Source of the DNA: CAYTED01 sp964537075 | GTDB lineage: Bacteria > Patescibacteriota > Minisyncoccia > Moranbacterales > UBA1568 | Direction of reading: 5' to 3' | Length of the DNA stretch: 13,365 bases | Assembly (NCBI GenBank): GCA_964537075.1 | Contig: CAZIBB010000025.1 | Location: 1-13,365, forward strand | Shown: piece by piece, positions 1 through 6,637 of the stretch | Layout: each line of letters begins with the position of its first letter | Position numbering within the stretch: position 1 is the stretch's first letter | Translations under genes and position numbers: made by a program | Notes under the pieces: generated by a model | The model's input: only the letters and a program-made list of their open reading frames with translations | Database searches by the model: none | What the model was told of the DNA's origin: nothing

Positions 1-732
1 GTCGTTGTCTCGACACTCCGCCTCACCAGCGCCGCGCCCGCGAGCAAAAAAGAAAAACTCGCCTGGGAAAAAGAACTTCTCGGTCTCTACGTTACCGATC
101 ATCCGGTCAACGAATACAAAGATTATCTCAAAAAAAATGCGATTCCTCTCATCGATCTCGAAAAACAGAAAGACAATGCCATCGTAAGGGTCGGCGGCGT
201 CATTACCAATGTCCGCAAAGTGACCACCAAACAAGGAGGGATGATGTTCTTTCTCGGACTCGAAGACCTTTCGGCGAGGGTCGAGCTCGTCGTTTTTCCA
301 CGGCTGGCCGAAGCGACCGAGGCTCTTTGGATCGAAGACCAGATCGTCTTCGTCTCAGTAAAAGTGACTCGCAAAGATGGATTGCTCCGACTCTCGATCG
401 AGGATGGCAAAAAACTCTCGCAAGATGAGATAGACCTCTTCCGTCGTATCGAAGCCACTCGCGAAAAAGTCGACAAAGAAAACAATCAGAAGAAAACCAC
501 GACACCCGAAGAGGAATTATCACGCCCCATCATCGTGATTATTCGAAGCGATGCGCCAGCACAGTTTCTCGAGGAACTTACCCGAACACTTAAAACCTGC
601 CCGATCGGTCCGAACCAAGTATTCGTTTCCCTCTATGGCAAGAAAATCGCCACTGCCTTCTCCATTGCCTCTGACGACGCCACCATCGCTTCGCTGCGTG
701 CCGTCAAAGGCATCGAAAGTATTTCATTTTAG
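1..732 (+). CDS. dnaE: DNA polymerase III alpha subunit, C-terminal part (5' end outside the window)
   Basis: The open frame runs from the first base to a TAG at 730-732 and gives 243 residues with no start needed inside the window. Near residues 18-35 is the DnaE linker that reads KEKLAWEKELLGLYVTDHP, typical of the region just before the OB fold. An OB-fold (tRNA_anti type) domain follows at about residues 56-140, with a GGMMFFLGLEDLSARVELVV stretch like the usual 'fvtleDltg.vevvvFp' signature. The remaining roughly 100 residues match the C-terminal tail that contacts the clamp and tau in other DnaE proteins. The protein is the replicative polymerase; its catalytic PHP and palm domains lie upstream, outside the window. 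No clear terminator was seen in the 85 nt before miaA, so read-through into miaA is possible. Confidence 0.93.
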   Translation, partial: VVVSTLRLTSAAPASKKEKLAWEKELLGLYVTDHPVNEYKDYLKKNAIPLIDLEKQKDNAIVRVGGVITNVRKVTTKQGGMMFFLGLEDLSARVELVVFPRLAEATEALWIEDQIVFVSVKVTRKDGLLRLSIEDGKKLSQDEIDLFRRIEATREKVDKENNQKKTTTPEEELSRPIIVIIRSDAPAQFLEELTRTLKTCPIGPNQVFVSLYGKKIATAFSIASDDATIASLRAVKGIESISF

Positions 733-817
733 ATAGACTGAAAAAACTTTTCATATTCTCTCATTTGGTATCAAAGAATTACATAAAAATATTGTCCCTT
801 TTCAAAAATAATAGTTC

Positions 818-1876
818 ATGCGATACTTTTTGCTTATGAAACAATCCCCCTACAATCTCATCGCGATCATAGGACCGACGGCTTCCGGAAAGTCGGATTT
901 AGCTATTGCCCTGGCGAAGAAATATGACGGTGAGGTTATCTCGGCCGATAGCCGGCAAGTGTACCGAGGGATGGATATTGGTACCGGAAAAGTGACTCGT
1001 GATCCAAACACGAGTCATCCTGAGCGAAATGACGACTTTAGTCGGAATACAGTCGAAGGATCTCACCAAGGTCAAGATCCCTCCACGCGAAGACTTGGTC
1101 GGGATGACACTTATCTCTCCGAAGGCATCATCCATCATCTCATCGATGTCGCATCGCCGAGGCGGGAATACAATATCTCGCATTTCCTCCGCGATGCGAA
1201 GAAAGCGATCGCTCATATCGAGAAACGAGGGAAGCTGTCAATCATCTGCGGTGGGACGCATTTTTGGATACAGACGCTCCTCACCGGACAAACGCTTCCG
1301 GAAGTGAAGCCGGATAAACTCCTGCGTGCCAAGCTCGAAAAAAAATCTCCGGCAGAGCTCTTTGAAATGCTCAAAGAAAAAGATCCAAAGCGAGCAAGCA
1401 CTATCGATTCAAAAAATAAGTATCGCCTCATCCGCGCCCTCGAAATATGTGATACAATGGGTTCCGTCCCCGATACAAAATACAAAATACAAAATACAAA
1501 ATACAATTCCCTTATCATTGCCTTAAACCCAGAGAAAGAACTTCTCCGCGAAAGAATTCAGACTCGCCTCGAAAAAAGATTTGACGTTGGGATGATCGAG
1601 GAAGTGAAAGAATTGAGGACATCAGGTATCTCATGGAAAAGATTTGAGGGTTTCGGCCTCGAGTACCGATACATCGCGCGATTCCTCCAAGAGAAAATTT
1701 CCGAAAACGAGATGAGAGAAAAACTCTTCTTCGAAATATGGCATTATGCCAAGCGACAAATCTCCTTCATCTGCCGATGGGAGAAACAAGGCGCTCGAAT
1801 TCATTGGATTGAAAACGCGACAGAAGGAATGGCTATTGTCACTCAATATCCTTCAATGAACCAACCCACCAAATGA
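818..1876 (+). CDS. miaA: tRNA dimethylallyltransferase (A37 isopentenylation) carrying an in-frame repeat insertion
   Basis: MiaA transfers a dimethylallyl group from DMAPP to N6 of A37 in tRNAs that read UNN codons. Visible family motifs are the P-loop GPTASGKS (residues 19-26), ISADSRQVYRGMDIGTG (41-57), HHLIDVASP (106-114), the GGTHFWIQTLL segment, NKYRLIRALEI, and a C-terminal AKRQ..FICRW helix. The frame gives 352 residues, somewhat long for the family. About 40 residues between DIGTGKVT and EGIIHHLID have no counterpart in normal MiaA and coincide with a palindromic DNA element. A second odd stretch near residues 219-230 (TKYKIQNTKYN) is encoded by a 7-bp tandem repeat. An alternative ATG at 836 starts 11 residues before the conserved strand and may be the true start; neither start has a Shine-Dalgarno sequence. 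The gene converges with gatB, leaving 33 nt between the stops. Confidence 0.93.
   Translation: MRYFLLMKQSPYNLIAIIGPTASGKSDLAIALAKKYDGEVISADSRQVYRGMDIGTGKVTRDPNTSHPERNDDFSRNTVEGSHQGQDPSTRRLGRDDTYLSEGIIHHLIDVASPRREYNISHFLRDAKKAIAHIEKRGKLSIICGGTHFWIQTLLTGQTLPEVKPDKLLRAKLEKKSPAELFEMLKEKDPKRASTIDSKNKYRLIRALEICDTMGSVPDTKYKIQNTKYNSLIIALNPEKELLRERIQTRLEKRFDVGMIEEVKELRTSGISWKRFEGFGLEYRYIARFLQEKISENEMREKLFFEIWHYAKRQISFICRWEKQGARIHWIENATEGMAIVTQYPSMNQPTK
994..1108. repeat. Palindromic repeat element inserted in frame in miaA
   Basis: Two nested inverted repeats are visible. An 8-bp perfect hairpin pairs GACTCGTG (994-1001) with CACGAGTC (1009-1016). A longer imperfect palindrome starts GTCATCCTGAGCGA at 1014 and ends GGTCGGGATGAC at 1108; outer arms are GTCATCC/GGATGAC (1014-1020/1102-1108) and inner arms GGATCT/AGATCC (1058-1063/1075-1080). 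The text 'GTCATCCTGAGCGA ... GTCGAAGGATCT ... AGATCCCTC ... GGGATGAC' resembles, from memory, a dispersed palindrome common between genes in many bacterial genomes. Here it is translated as a hydrophilic, Arg/Asp/Ser-rich loop in MiaA. Confidence 0.75.
1474..1506. repeat. 7-bp tandem repeat (TACAAAA) inside miaA
   Basis: Four exact copies of TACAAAA lie at 1474-1480, 1481-1487, 1488-1494 and 1495-1501, followed by a partial copy to 1506. They encode the run around TKYKIQNTKYN. Because the unit length is not a multiple of three, gain or loss of one copy would shift the miaA frame. Confidence 0.9.
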
Positions 1877-1909
1877 GTATTCCTAAATCAGTATCATTGA
1901 AAAGACCCC

Positions 1910-3379
1910 TCATTGAAGCCTCTGTTTCAAGATCTCGACTATCATCTGCGGATTCGCCTTACCCTTGGTTTCTTTCATCACCTGCCCCATGAGAAATTGC
2001 AGAGCATTTTGTTTCCCGGCACGATAATCGACAATTGACTTTTCATTGACTGAGAGGACCTCATCCACGATCGCTTCCAGGGCACCGGAATCGCTCACCT
2101 GCCCCAGATTGAGACGTTCCACGATATGTGTCGGATCATTATCACCGCCCCGATACATCTCGGCGAGCACAGTCTGAGCGGCACTTGAATTGATCTTCCC
2201 ATCGACAATCAATCCGATGAATTCCGCATAGTTCTCGGCAGTAAAGGGAATGTCCTTGGCCGTCTTATTCTCCGAGGCGAGATGTTTTCGTACTTCGGTA
2301 ATCAGATAATTGGCTGAGAGTTTGAAGGCCTTCTGTTCATCCCCCAAGAGCTCTTGACTTGCTTTCTTTTCAATAAGCTCACTCGCCACCCGTTCGAAGT
2401 ACACAGAAAATTCACGGTCTTCAGTCAATACCAACGCATCCGCTTCGGGCAGATGGTATTCTTCCTGAAAACGTGCCTGTTTGGCATCCGGCAGCTCCGG
2501 AAGCGTCAATCGCAATGCATGAAAATATTCTTCTGAAAAATCAAATGGCGGGATATCCGGCTCGGGGAAATAGCGATAATCGTGTGCGGATTCTTTCTTC
2601 CGTTGAGATACCGTCTCACCGCGATTTTCATCCCAACCGCGAGTCTCCTGAACAAGCTTGCCGCCCGATTCCAATACTTCCGTCTGCCGTCTGATCTCGA
2701 AATCAACCGCCCGTTCCACCGTCTTGAATGAATTGAGATTCTTCACCTCCACCTTCGTCCCGCTGAGACGATCTGCCCCATCAGGATACAAAGAAATATT
2801 CACCTCGCAACGCATCTGCCCTTTTTCCATGTCGGCATTGGACACATCCAAATATCTCAAAGTTTGACGAAGTTTCTGACAGAATGCCCGCGCCTCCCTG
2901 CCCGTCGAGAAATCCGCCTCGGTCACGAGTTCCATCAAAGGCACACTTGAACGATTATAATCGACGAGCGTATAATCCGCGTCATTCGGATGTACGAGCT
3001 TCCCGGTATCTTCCTCAAGGTGAATACGCGTGACACGGAAGTTCTTTCCATCAACTTCAATTGATCCCATTCCGCAAAACGGCTCATCATACTGAGAAAT
3101 CTGATACCCCTTCGGCAAATCCGGATAAAAATAATTTTTACGATCGAACTTCGCGTGATGGGCGAGCTCGCAATTGAGGGCGAGGCCGACGCGCTGCACC
3201 GACTCGATAGCTATTCTGTTCGGTACCGGAAGAGCGCCTGGCTGACCGGTACACACCGGACAAATATGTACATTCGGTTCCTTTTCCATACCCAAACCAT
3301 TCTTGCAGGCGCAAAACATTTTCGATTCGGTTTTGAGCTCGGCATGCACTTCCATGCCGATAGTCACATTATATTTCAT
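1910..3379 (-). CDS. gatB: Asp-tRNA(Asn)/Glu-tRNA(Gln) amidotransferase subunit B
   Basis: GatB phosphorylates Glu-tRNA(Gln) or Asp-tRNA(Asn) with ATP and accepts ammonia from GatA, giving correctly charged Gln- or Asn-tRNA. The N-terminal catalytic cradle is evident: IGMEVHAEL, a zinc-type Cys set (C23, C25, C40, C43), PNRIAIE, YFYPDLPKGYQISQYDEPF, and RIHLEEDTGKL. The middle contains MRCEVNISL and GTKVEVKNLNSFKTVERA. The C-terminal half is the helical and YqeY-like tRNA-binding tail ending GKANPQMIVEILKQRLQ. The length of 489 residues is normal for the family. The gene is downstream of dut on the same strand, with a 101-nt gap holding repeats, and is unlinked from gatC and gatA. No Shine-Dalgarno precedes the ATG. 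The stop faces the miaA stop. Confidence 0.97.
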   Translation of the reverse strand: MKYNVTIGMEVHAELKTESKMFCACKNGLGMEKEPNVHICPVCTGQPGALPVPNRIAIESVQRVGLALNCELAHHAKFDRKNYFYPDLPKGYQISQYDEPFCGMGSIEVDGKNFRVTRIHLEEDTGKLVHPNDADYTLVDYNRSSVPLMELVTEADFSTGREARAFCQKLRQTLRYLDVSNADMEKGQMRCEVNISLYPDGADRLSGTKVEVKNLNSFKTVERAVDFEIRRQTEVLESGGKLVQETRGWDENRGETVSQRKKESAHDYRYFPEPDIPPFDFSEEYFHALRLTLPELPDAKQARFQEEYHLPEADALVLTEDREFSVYFERVASELIEKKASQELLGDEQKAFKLSANYLITEVRKHLASENKTAKDIPFTAENYAEFIGLIVDGKINSSAAQTVLAEMYRGGDNDPTHIVERLNLGQVSDSGALEAIVDEVLSVNEKSIVDYRAGKQNALQFLMGQVMKETKGKANPQMIVEILKQRLQ

Positions 3380-3387
3380 AATTGAGG

Positions 3388-3429
3388 AAGAGATGAGAGA
3401 TTAGAGGTGAGAGGTGAGAAACGAGAGGT
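3388..3429. repeat. 7-bp repeat array (consensus GAGAGGT) 5' of gatB
   Basis: Six consecutive heptamers can be read: aagagat, gagagat, tagaggt, gagaggt, gagaaac and gagaggt. The array starts 9 nt upstream of the gatB start codon, within the intercistronic stretch after dut. I see no complementary second arm for this array, unlike the arrays at rplA-rplK, rplK-nusG, gatA-gatC and gatC-ligA. Confidence 0.75.
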
Positions 3430-3430
3430 G

Positions 3431-3473
3431 AATAAGCGGTCGTTCCGCTTTTTGAGCGGTGCGTCCGCTTATT
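3431..3473. repeat. REP-like double hairpin in the dut-gatB gap
   Basis: Four alternating GCGG/CCGC half-sites form two tandem hairpins: AAGCGG/CCGCTT (3434-3439/3445-3450, loop TCGTT) and AGCGG/CCGCT (3455-3459/3465-3469, loop TGCGT). The same bases can instead form one nested structure with outer arms AATAAGCGG/CCGCTTATT (3431-3439/3465-3473) and an inner CCGCT/AGCGG stem. It lies just downstream of the dut stop on the minus strand. There is no clear U-tract after it, so a simple intrinsic terminator is unlikely. Confidence 0.6.
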
Positions 3474-3480
3474 GAAAAAA

Positions 3481-3909
3481 TCAATGAATACCCGTACTTC
3501 CGAAGGCACCGACACCACGAAGAGTTTCATCAAGTTCGCCTGTCTCTTCCACTTCAAACAATTCTACCTTTTGAATGAGTATCTGCGCAATCTTCGATCC
3601 TTTCTCTACCCGATATGAATCACTCCCGAGATTTGCCACGATAACGATGATTTCTCCCCGATACTGAGCATCGATCACTCCGCCAAGGGTATCGATCCCT
3701 GCTTTCACTGCCAGTCCGGACTTTCCCCAAATAAGCCCCACGAAACCGCTGGGGATGGCCATGGCGATACCCGTCGGAATACCACGCACTTCGCCTGGCC
3801 TCAATTCATAATTCTCATTCGCATACAAATCCAAACCAGCGTCATCATGATGCGCCCTAAACGGAATTCTCGCATCAGGAGAAAGTTTCTTGCATTGAAG
3901 CATCATCAT
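3481..3909 (-). CDS. dut: dUTP diphosphatase (dUTPase)
   Basis: Trimeric all-beta dUTPases hydrolyse dUTP to dUMP and pyrophosphate, keeping uracil out of DNA and feeding thymidylate synthase. All five motifs are present: I, DDAGLDLYA (22-30); II, GKSGLA (62-67), with Lys where Arg is more usual; III, GGVIDAQYRG (76-85) with catalytic Asp80 and Tyr83; IV, EKGSKIAQILI (102-112); V, RGVGAFGSTG (131-140), the flexible glycine-rich tail, with Ala where a Gly is common. At 142 residues the protein is normal in length. Its ATG overlaps the TGA of the upstream tmk-like gene by 4 nt (3906-3909), indicating translational coupling. Two further in-frame ATGs follow directly, so the start is uncertain by one or two codons. 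Confidence 0.96.
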   Translation of the reverse strand: MMMLQCKKLSPDARIPFRAHHDDAGLDLYANENYELRPGEVRGIPTGIAMAIPSGFVGLIWGKSGLAVKAGIDTLGGVIDAQYRGEIIVIVANLGSDSYRVEKGSKIAQILIQKVELFEVEETGELDETLRGVGAFGSTGIH

Positions 3910-4529
3910 ACTCGCTTTACTGATAGTTCATCCACTAATTTCTCAATATCCCGCGCTACACTCTCAATATCCTGATTCGCATTCACTGGTTTCCACCGGT
4001 ATCGCTCGCCCAAAAGCAAATGAAAGTTCCGACATATTTTGATACGGTCGGCATTCGTCTCATTGCGATGCCCCACTTCGATCGCTGTATCGAAGCGCTC
4101 CCCATGCATGAGGATGCTCAAATCGGGCTGATGCAGATCCTTATTGATATCCTCAAGATATTCGAGATTGGCACCCCAGGTAAGCCCCCAGGCGATACCG
4201 GTTCCGGTATAATCTTCTGCGACAATCCATTCTCCGACATCAAGTCTCTTGCGAAGTTCTGGCTCATATCTCCGGCGATTTTCGGCATATTTCACCTGTA
4301 ATTCATCCGTTGAAAGTTCATGCTCATTGCGGAATTCCGAATCACGGAGATATTTGTAAATAAACGGCCCCTCCGGTTCCAAATCATACACGGGATATTT
4401 CAAGCGACTCGCCTGTTTTCCCTGCGATTGCAAATATCGTACCAGGAGTTCGACCTGCGTCGTCTTGCCGATACCATTGACGCCATAAATCGTGACCATT
4501 TTCCCCTTTGTCTCCATATGTCCTTTCAT
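3906..4529 (-). CDS. tmk: Divergent thymidylate kinase-like P-loop kinase
   Basis: This 207-residue P-loop NTPase has Walker A GVNGIGKTT at residues 16-24, matching the nucleoside-monophosphate kinase fold. The thymidylate kinase assignment rests on overall layout and on its position between a small kinase gene and dut in a dTMP-forming gene run. Canonical TMPK landmarks are altered: the position of the 'FPRE.G' loop reads KYPVYDLEPEGP, and the usual DRY..S..AYQ helix reads EDYTGTGIAWG. It would phosphorylate dTMP to dTDP. Alternative starts exist at Met5 and Met11; Met5 is preceded by AAAGGA only 3 nt away, so the start is unsure. It lies 12 nt after the preceding kinase gene and overlaps dut by 4 nt. 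Confidence 0.75.
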   Translation of the reverse strand: MKGHMETKGKMVTIYGVNGIGKTTQVELLVRYLQSQGKQASRLKYPVYDLEPEGPFIYKYLRDSEFRNEHELSTDELQVKYAENRRRYEPELRKRLDVGEWIVAEDYTGTGIAWGLTWGANLEYLEDINKDLHQPDLSILMHGERFDTAIEVGHRNETNADRIKICRNFHLLLGERYRWKPVNANQDIESVARDIEKLVDELSVKRV

Positions 4530-4541
4530 CTATCGCGAGAA

Positions 4542-5111
4542 TTATGCACCAGCCTTTTTCCGAAGCGCCTCCACCATCGTATCGATCTGCGCATACAGTT
4601 CCTCGAGCGTCCCGTCATTATTGATGATAAATTCAGCTCGATCCTTCAGCTCGGCGATGCCGATTTCCGTTTCAAGCTTGGCATCCTTCTCAAACTGCAC
4701 CGCCGTCTTCGTGGCATCGTCAACATTTTGTCTTCGCTTCGTCAGGCGTTCATATCGGATTTCAGGAGTCGCCTCGATATAGCAGAAATAAAAATTCGGA
4801 TCCGTTTCCATATGCACCATATCGGGAAAACGGCGAATTCCATCGACAACGACAAATTCTCTGTCACTCTCTTCCGCCTCGGTGAGAATGACTTTCGAAA
4901 GGACGTCTTCCCCGAAAGCCTTGCGGAGATAGAGCGAAAGTTTCGCCATATGCTCGCGGTCCTGATCGAGATGGATGCGATCAAGGATATCCCGAAGCGG
5001 CTGAGAAAATCGCAACTTGAGCGCACCGTGCTTCAAGGCGAGATAATCACCTACCGAATCTTTCCCCGATGCGATCTCTCCTGCCGTCCCAAGAATTATT
5101 TTTTTCGACAT
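4542..5111 (-). CDS. P-loop kinase, deoxynucleotide/dephospho-CoA kinase-like
   Basis: This 189-residue protein has a Walker A at residues 11-19 (GEIASGKDS), a hydrophobic strand ending in an acidic residue (FVVVDGIRRF), an Arg-rich lid-like segment (YERLTKRRQNVDD) and a FIINNDGTLEELYAQID tail. This is the NMP-kinase/dephospho-CoA-kinase fold. The tail resembles dephospho-CoA kinases and AAA_18-type kinases, so substrate cannot be read from sequence alone. The location between folA and tmk in a dTMP-synthesis run suggests a deoxynucleoside monophosphate substrate, which is an inference. AAGGA sits 8 nt before the ATG, one of the few clear Shine-Dalgarno sites here. The gap to the folA stop is 4 nt, so the two genes are almost certainly co-transcribed. 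Confidence 0.7.
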   Translation of the reverse strand: MSKKIILGTAGEIASGKDSVGDYLALKHGALKLRFSQPLRDILDRIHLDQDREHMAKLSLYLRKAFGEDVLSKVILTEAEESDREFVVVDGIRRFPDMVHMETDPNFYFCYIEATPEIRYERLTKRRQNVDDATKTAVQFEKDAKLETEIGIAELKDRAEFIINNDGTLEELYAQIDTMVEALRKKAGA

Positions 5112-5115
5112 GACT

Positions 5116-5622
5116 TTATTCCTTAGAATTATCCTTCTCTAGAATAACAAAAGCGAAGCGAAATGTCTTGTTATCACGTTCCTCACGCGAAATCTCCCTC
5201 GTGAACTCACTGTAGTCCGGAAAGAAGGTATCCGCTTCGAATTCCCCCTCGACCAAGGTGAGGTAGAGACGATCCGCATACGGAAGAAATTGCTGATAAA
5301 TACTCGCTCCACCGATGATGAAAATTTCCTCCTGTTCGGTTTCCCGCGCCTTGACGAGAGCATCATCAATCGATCCCACCACAATGCAGCCTTCCGGAGA
5401 GAAATCCGGGTCAAGGGATAAGATGATATTCACCCGATTCGGCAATGGCCGTCCGATCGATTTATACGTTCTTTCTCCCATGATGACCGCATGCCCGGAA
5501 GTGATTTCCTTGAAATGCTTGAAATCCTCCGGAATATGCCACAGGAGCGCATTCTGAAAACCGATTGCCCGATCTTTCCGTGCAATCGCCGATATCATGC
5601 TGATTTTTGGTTGATGACTCAT
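5116..5622 (-). CDS. folA: Dihydrofolate reductase
   Basis: DHFR reduces dihydrofolate, the by-product of ThyA, back to tetrahydrofolate with NADPH. Motifs: MISAIARKDRAIG (residues 9-21), LLWHIPEDFKHFKEIT with the substrate-binding acid at Asp33, VIMGERTYKSIGRPLPNR, and the NADPH-binding IIGGASIYQQFL. Length from the chosen start is 168 residues, typical for the family. The open frame extends to 5715, but those extra residues are translated terminator and thyA sequence. The start at 5622 is the first ATG after the terminator; an ATG at 5598 (MISAIA) is also credible. No Shine-Dalgarno is seen at either. Confidence 0.95.
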   Translation of the reverse strand: MSHQPKISMISAIARKDRAIGFQNALLWHIPEDFKHFKEITSGHAVIMGERTYKSIGRPLPNRVNIILSLDPDFSPEGCIVVGSIDDALVKARETEQEEIFIIGGASIYQQFLPYADRLYLTLVEGEFEADTFFPDYSEFTREISREERDNKTFRFAFVILEKDNSKE

Positions 5623-5632
5623 ATATTTTTTC

Positions 5633-5668
5633 AAAAAAATCCTCGTGATGCCGGTTGGCGCCACGAGG
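5633..5668 (-). terminator. Intrinsic terminator or attenuator between thyA and folA
   Basis: On the minus strand, 7 nt after the thyA stop, CCTCGTG (5668-5662) pairs perfectly with CACGAGG (5647-5641). An inner 3-bp GCC/GGC extension and a 4-nt loop follow, then a run of seven T (5639-5633). This is a textbook intrinsic terminator shape. Its U-tract ends about 10 nt before the folA ATG, so it could cap the dcd-thyA transcript or attenuate expression of folA and the genes after it. Confidence 0.8.
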
Positions 5669-5674
5669 AAGATA

Positions 5675-6592
5675 TCAAACAGCGATTGGCGCTTTGATGG
5701 CAGGATGAGACTCATATCCTTCGAGCGTGAAATCCTCGAACGTGAAATCGAAAATATTTTTCACCTCCGGATTCAGCTTCATCTTCGGAAGCGGCATCGG
5801 TTTCCGACTGAGCTGCTCGCGCACCTGATCGAAGTGATTGCTGTACAAATGGACATCACCACCCGTCCAGACGAATTCGCCCGGCTCATATCCCGTCACC
5901 TGCGCCACCATCATGAGCAGAAGCGAATACGAAGCGATATTAAACGGCACGCCGAGAAACGTATCGCAACTCCGCTGGTACAGCTGGCAGGAGATCTTCC
6001 CGTTCACCACGAAAAATTGAAAGAGGCAATGACATGGAGGGAGACCGGCCTTCGCCATCTCATCGATATCCGCCACATTCCATGCTGAGACGATAAGCCG
6101 CCGAGAATCAGGACTTTTCTTGATTTGCTCGATAACCGAAGCGATCTGATCAACATGACCCCCGTTCGGTGTCGGCCAATTCCGCCACTGATACCCGTAA
6201 ATCGGACCGAGCTCACCGTGTTCTTTCGCAAAGGCATCATCGGTCTTTATCTTTTCTACGAATTCCTTGAGACCGAGATTCCATTCCTCTGATCCAGTCG
6301 CCGGCACCGGCAATCCCATTTTTATGAGATATGCTTTATAGGGCCATTCATCCCAAATATGCACGTCATTCTTGGCCAAGTACTGCAAATTGGAATCTCC
6401 CTTGAGAAACCACAACAGTTCATGAATGATCGCCTTGAGGCCCATTTTTTTCGTCGTGAGAAGTGGAAATCCTTTCGAGAGATCAAAACGCATTTGGTAC
6501 CCGAACACCGCCCGCGTCCCCGTTCCGGTCCGATCCGTCTTATCTTCACCATTTCCCATGATATGAGAGAGGAGATCTTGATATTGTTTCAT
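5675..6592 (-). CDS. thyA: Thymidylate synthase
   Basis: ThyA methylates dUMP to dTMP using methylene-tetrahydrofolate and releases dihydrofolate, which FolA recycles. Signature segments: DRTGTGT (20-26), HELLWFLKGD (57-66), the nucleophile in GLPPCH (Cys187), the phosphate-binding QRSCDTFLGVPFNIASY (206-222), and a conserved C-terminal IAV. At 305 residues it is the long form; the extra residues lie around 85-130 (YKAYLIKMGLPVPATG onward), as in lactobacillus-type enzymes. The ATG has AGGAG 7 nt upstream, but that site lies in a hairpin with the dcd 3' flank. It is 45 nt downstream of dcd. Confidence 0.98.
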   Translation of the reverse strand: MKQYQDLLSHIMGNGEDKTDRTGTGTRAVFGYQMRFDLSKGFPLLTTKKMGLKAIIHELLWFLKGDSNLQYLAKNDVHIWDEWPYKAYLIKMGLPVPATGSEEWNLGLKEFVEKIKTDDAFAKEHGELGPIYGYQWRNWPTPNGGHVDQIASVIEQIKKSPDSRRLIVSAWNVADIDEMAKAGLPPCHCLFQFFVVNGKISCQLYQRSCDTFLGVPFNIASYSLLLMMVAQVTGYEPGEFVWTGGDVHLYSNHFDQVREQLSRKPMPLPKMKLNPEVKNIFDFTFEDFTLEGYESHPAIKAPIAV

Positions 6593-6599
6593 AACTTTG

Positions 6600-6627
6600 C
6601 TCCTGATTGAAAAAAACGCAATCAGGA
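6600..6627 (-). promoter_or_regulatory. Hairpin sequestering the thyA Shine-Dalgarno
   Basis: TCCTGATTG (6601-6609) and CAATCAGGA (6619-6627) on the plus strand are perfect 9-bp inverted repeats around a 9-nt, A-rich loop. In the minus-strand mRNA the 3' arm ends in CAATCAGGA followed by GC, so four of the five bases of the AGGAG ribosome-binding site of thyA are paired. The structure lies between the dcd stop and the thyA start. It could make thyA translation depend on ribosomes arriving from dcd or on another opening factor. Confidence 0.6.
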
Positions 6628-6637
6628 TAACATAAAA

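Noticed and set aside
801..836. TTCAAA (801-806) and TACTTT (824-829) as a leaderless promoter for miaA
   Set aside because: Spacing is right, but both hexamers match consensus in only four positions in an A/T-rich gap; not better than chance.
1851..1918. CTTCAATGA (1851-1859) and TCATTGAAG (1910-1918) as a convergent terminator for miaA and gatB
   Set aside because: The 9-bp arms are perfect, but the loop is about 50 nt and there is no U-tract, so chance or a weak structure is more likely.
4320..5126. Long plus-strand open frame of 268 codons
   Set aside because: It lies antisense over the tmk-like gene and the P-loop kinase gene, both of which have clear motifs; its translation has no recognisable domain and is rich in Arg, Ile and His, as expected of a shadow frame.
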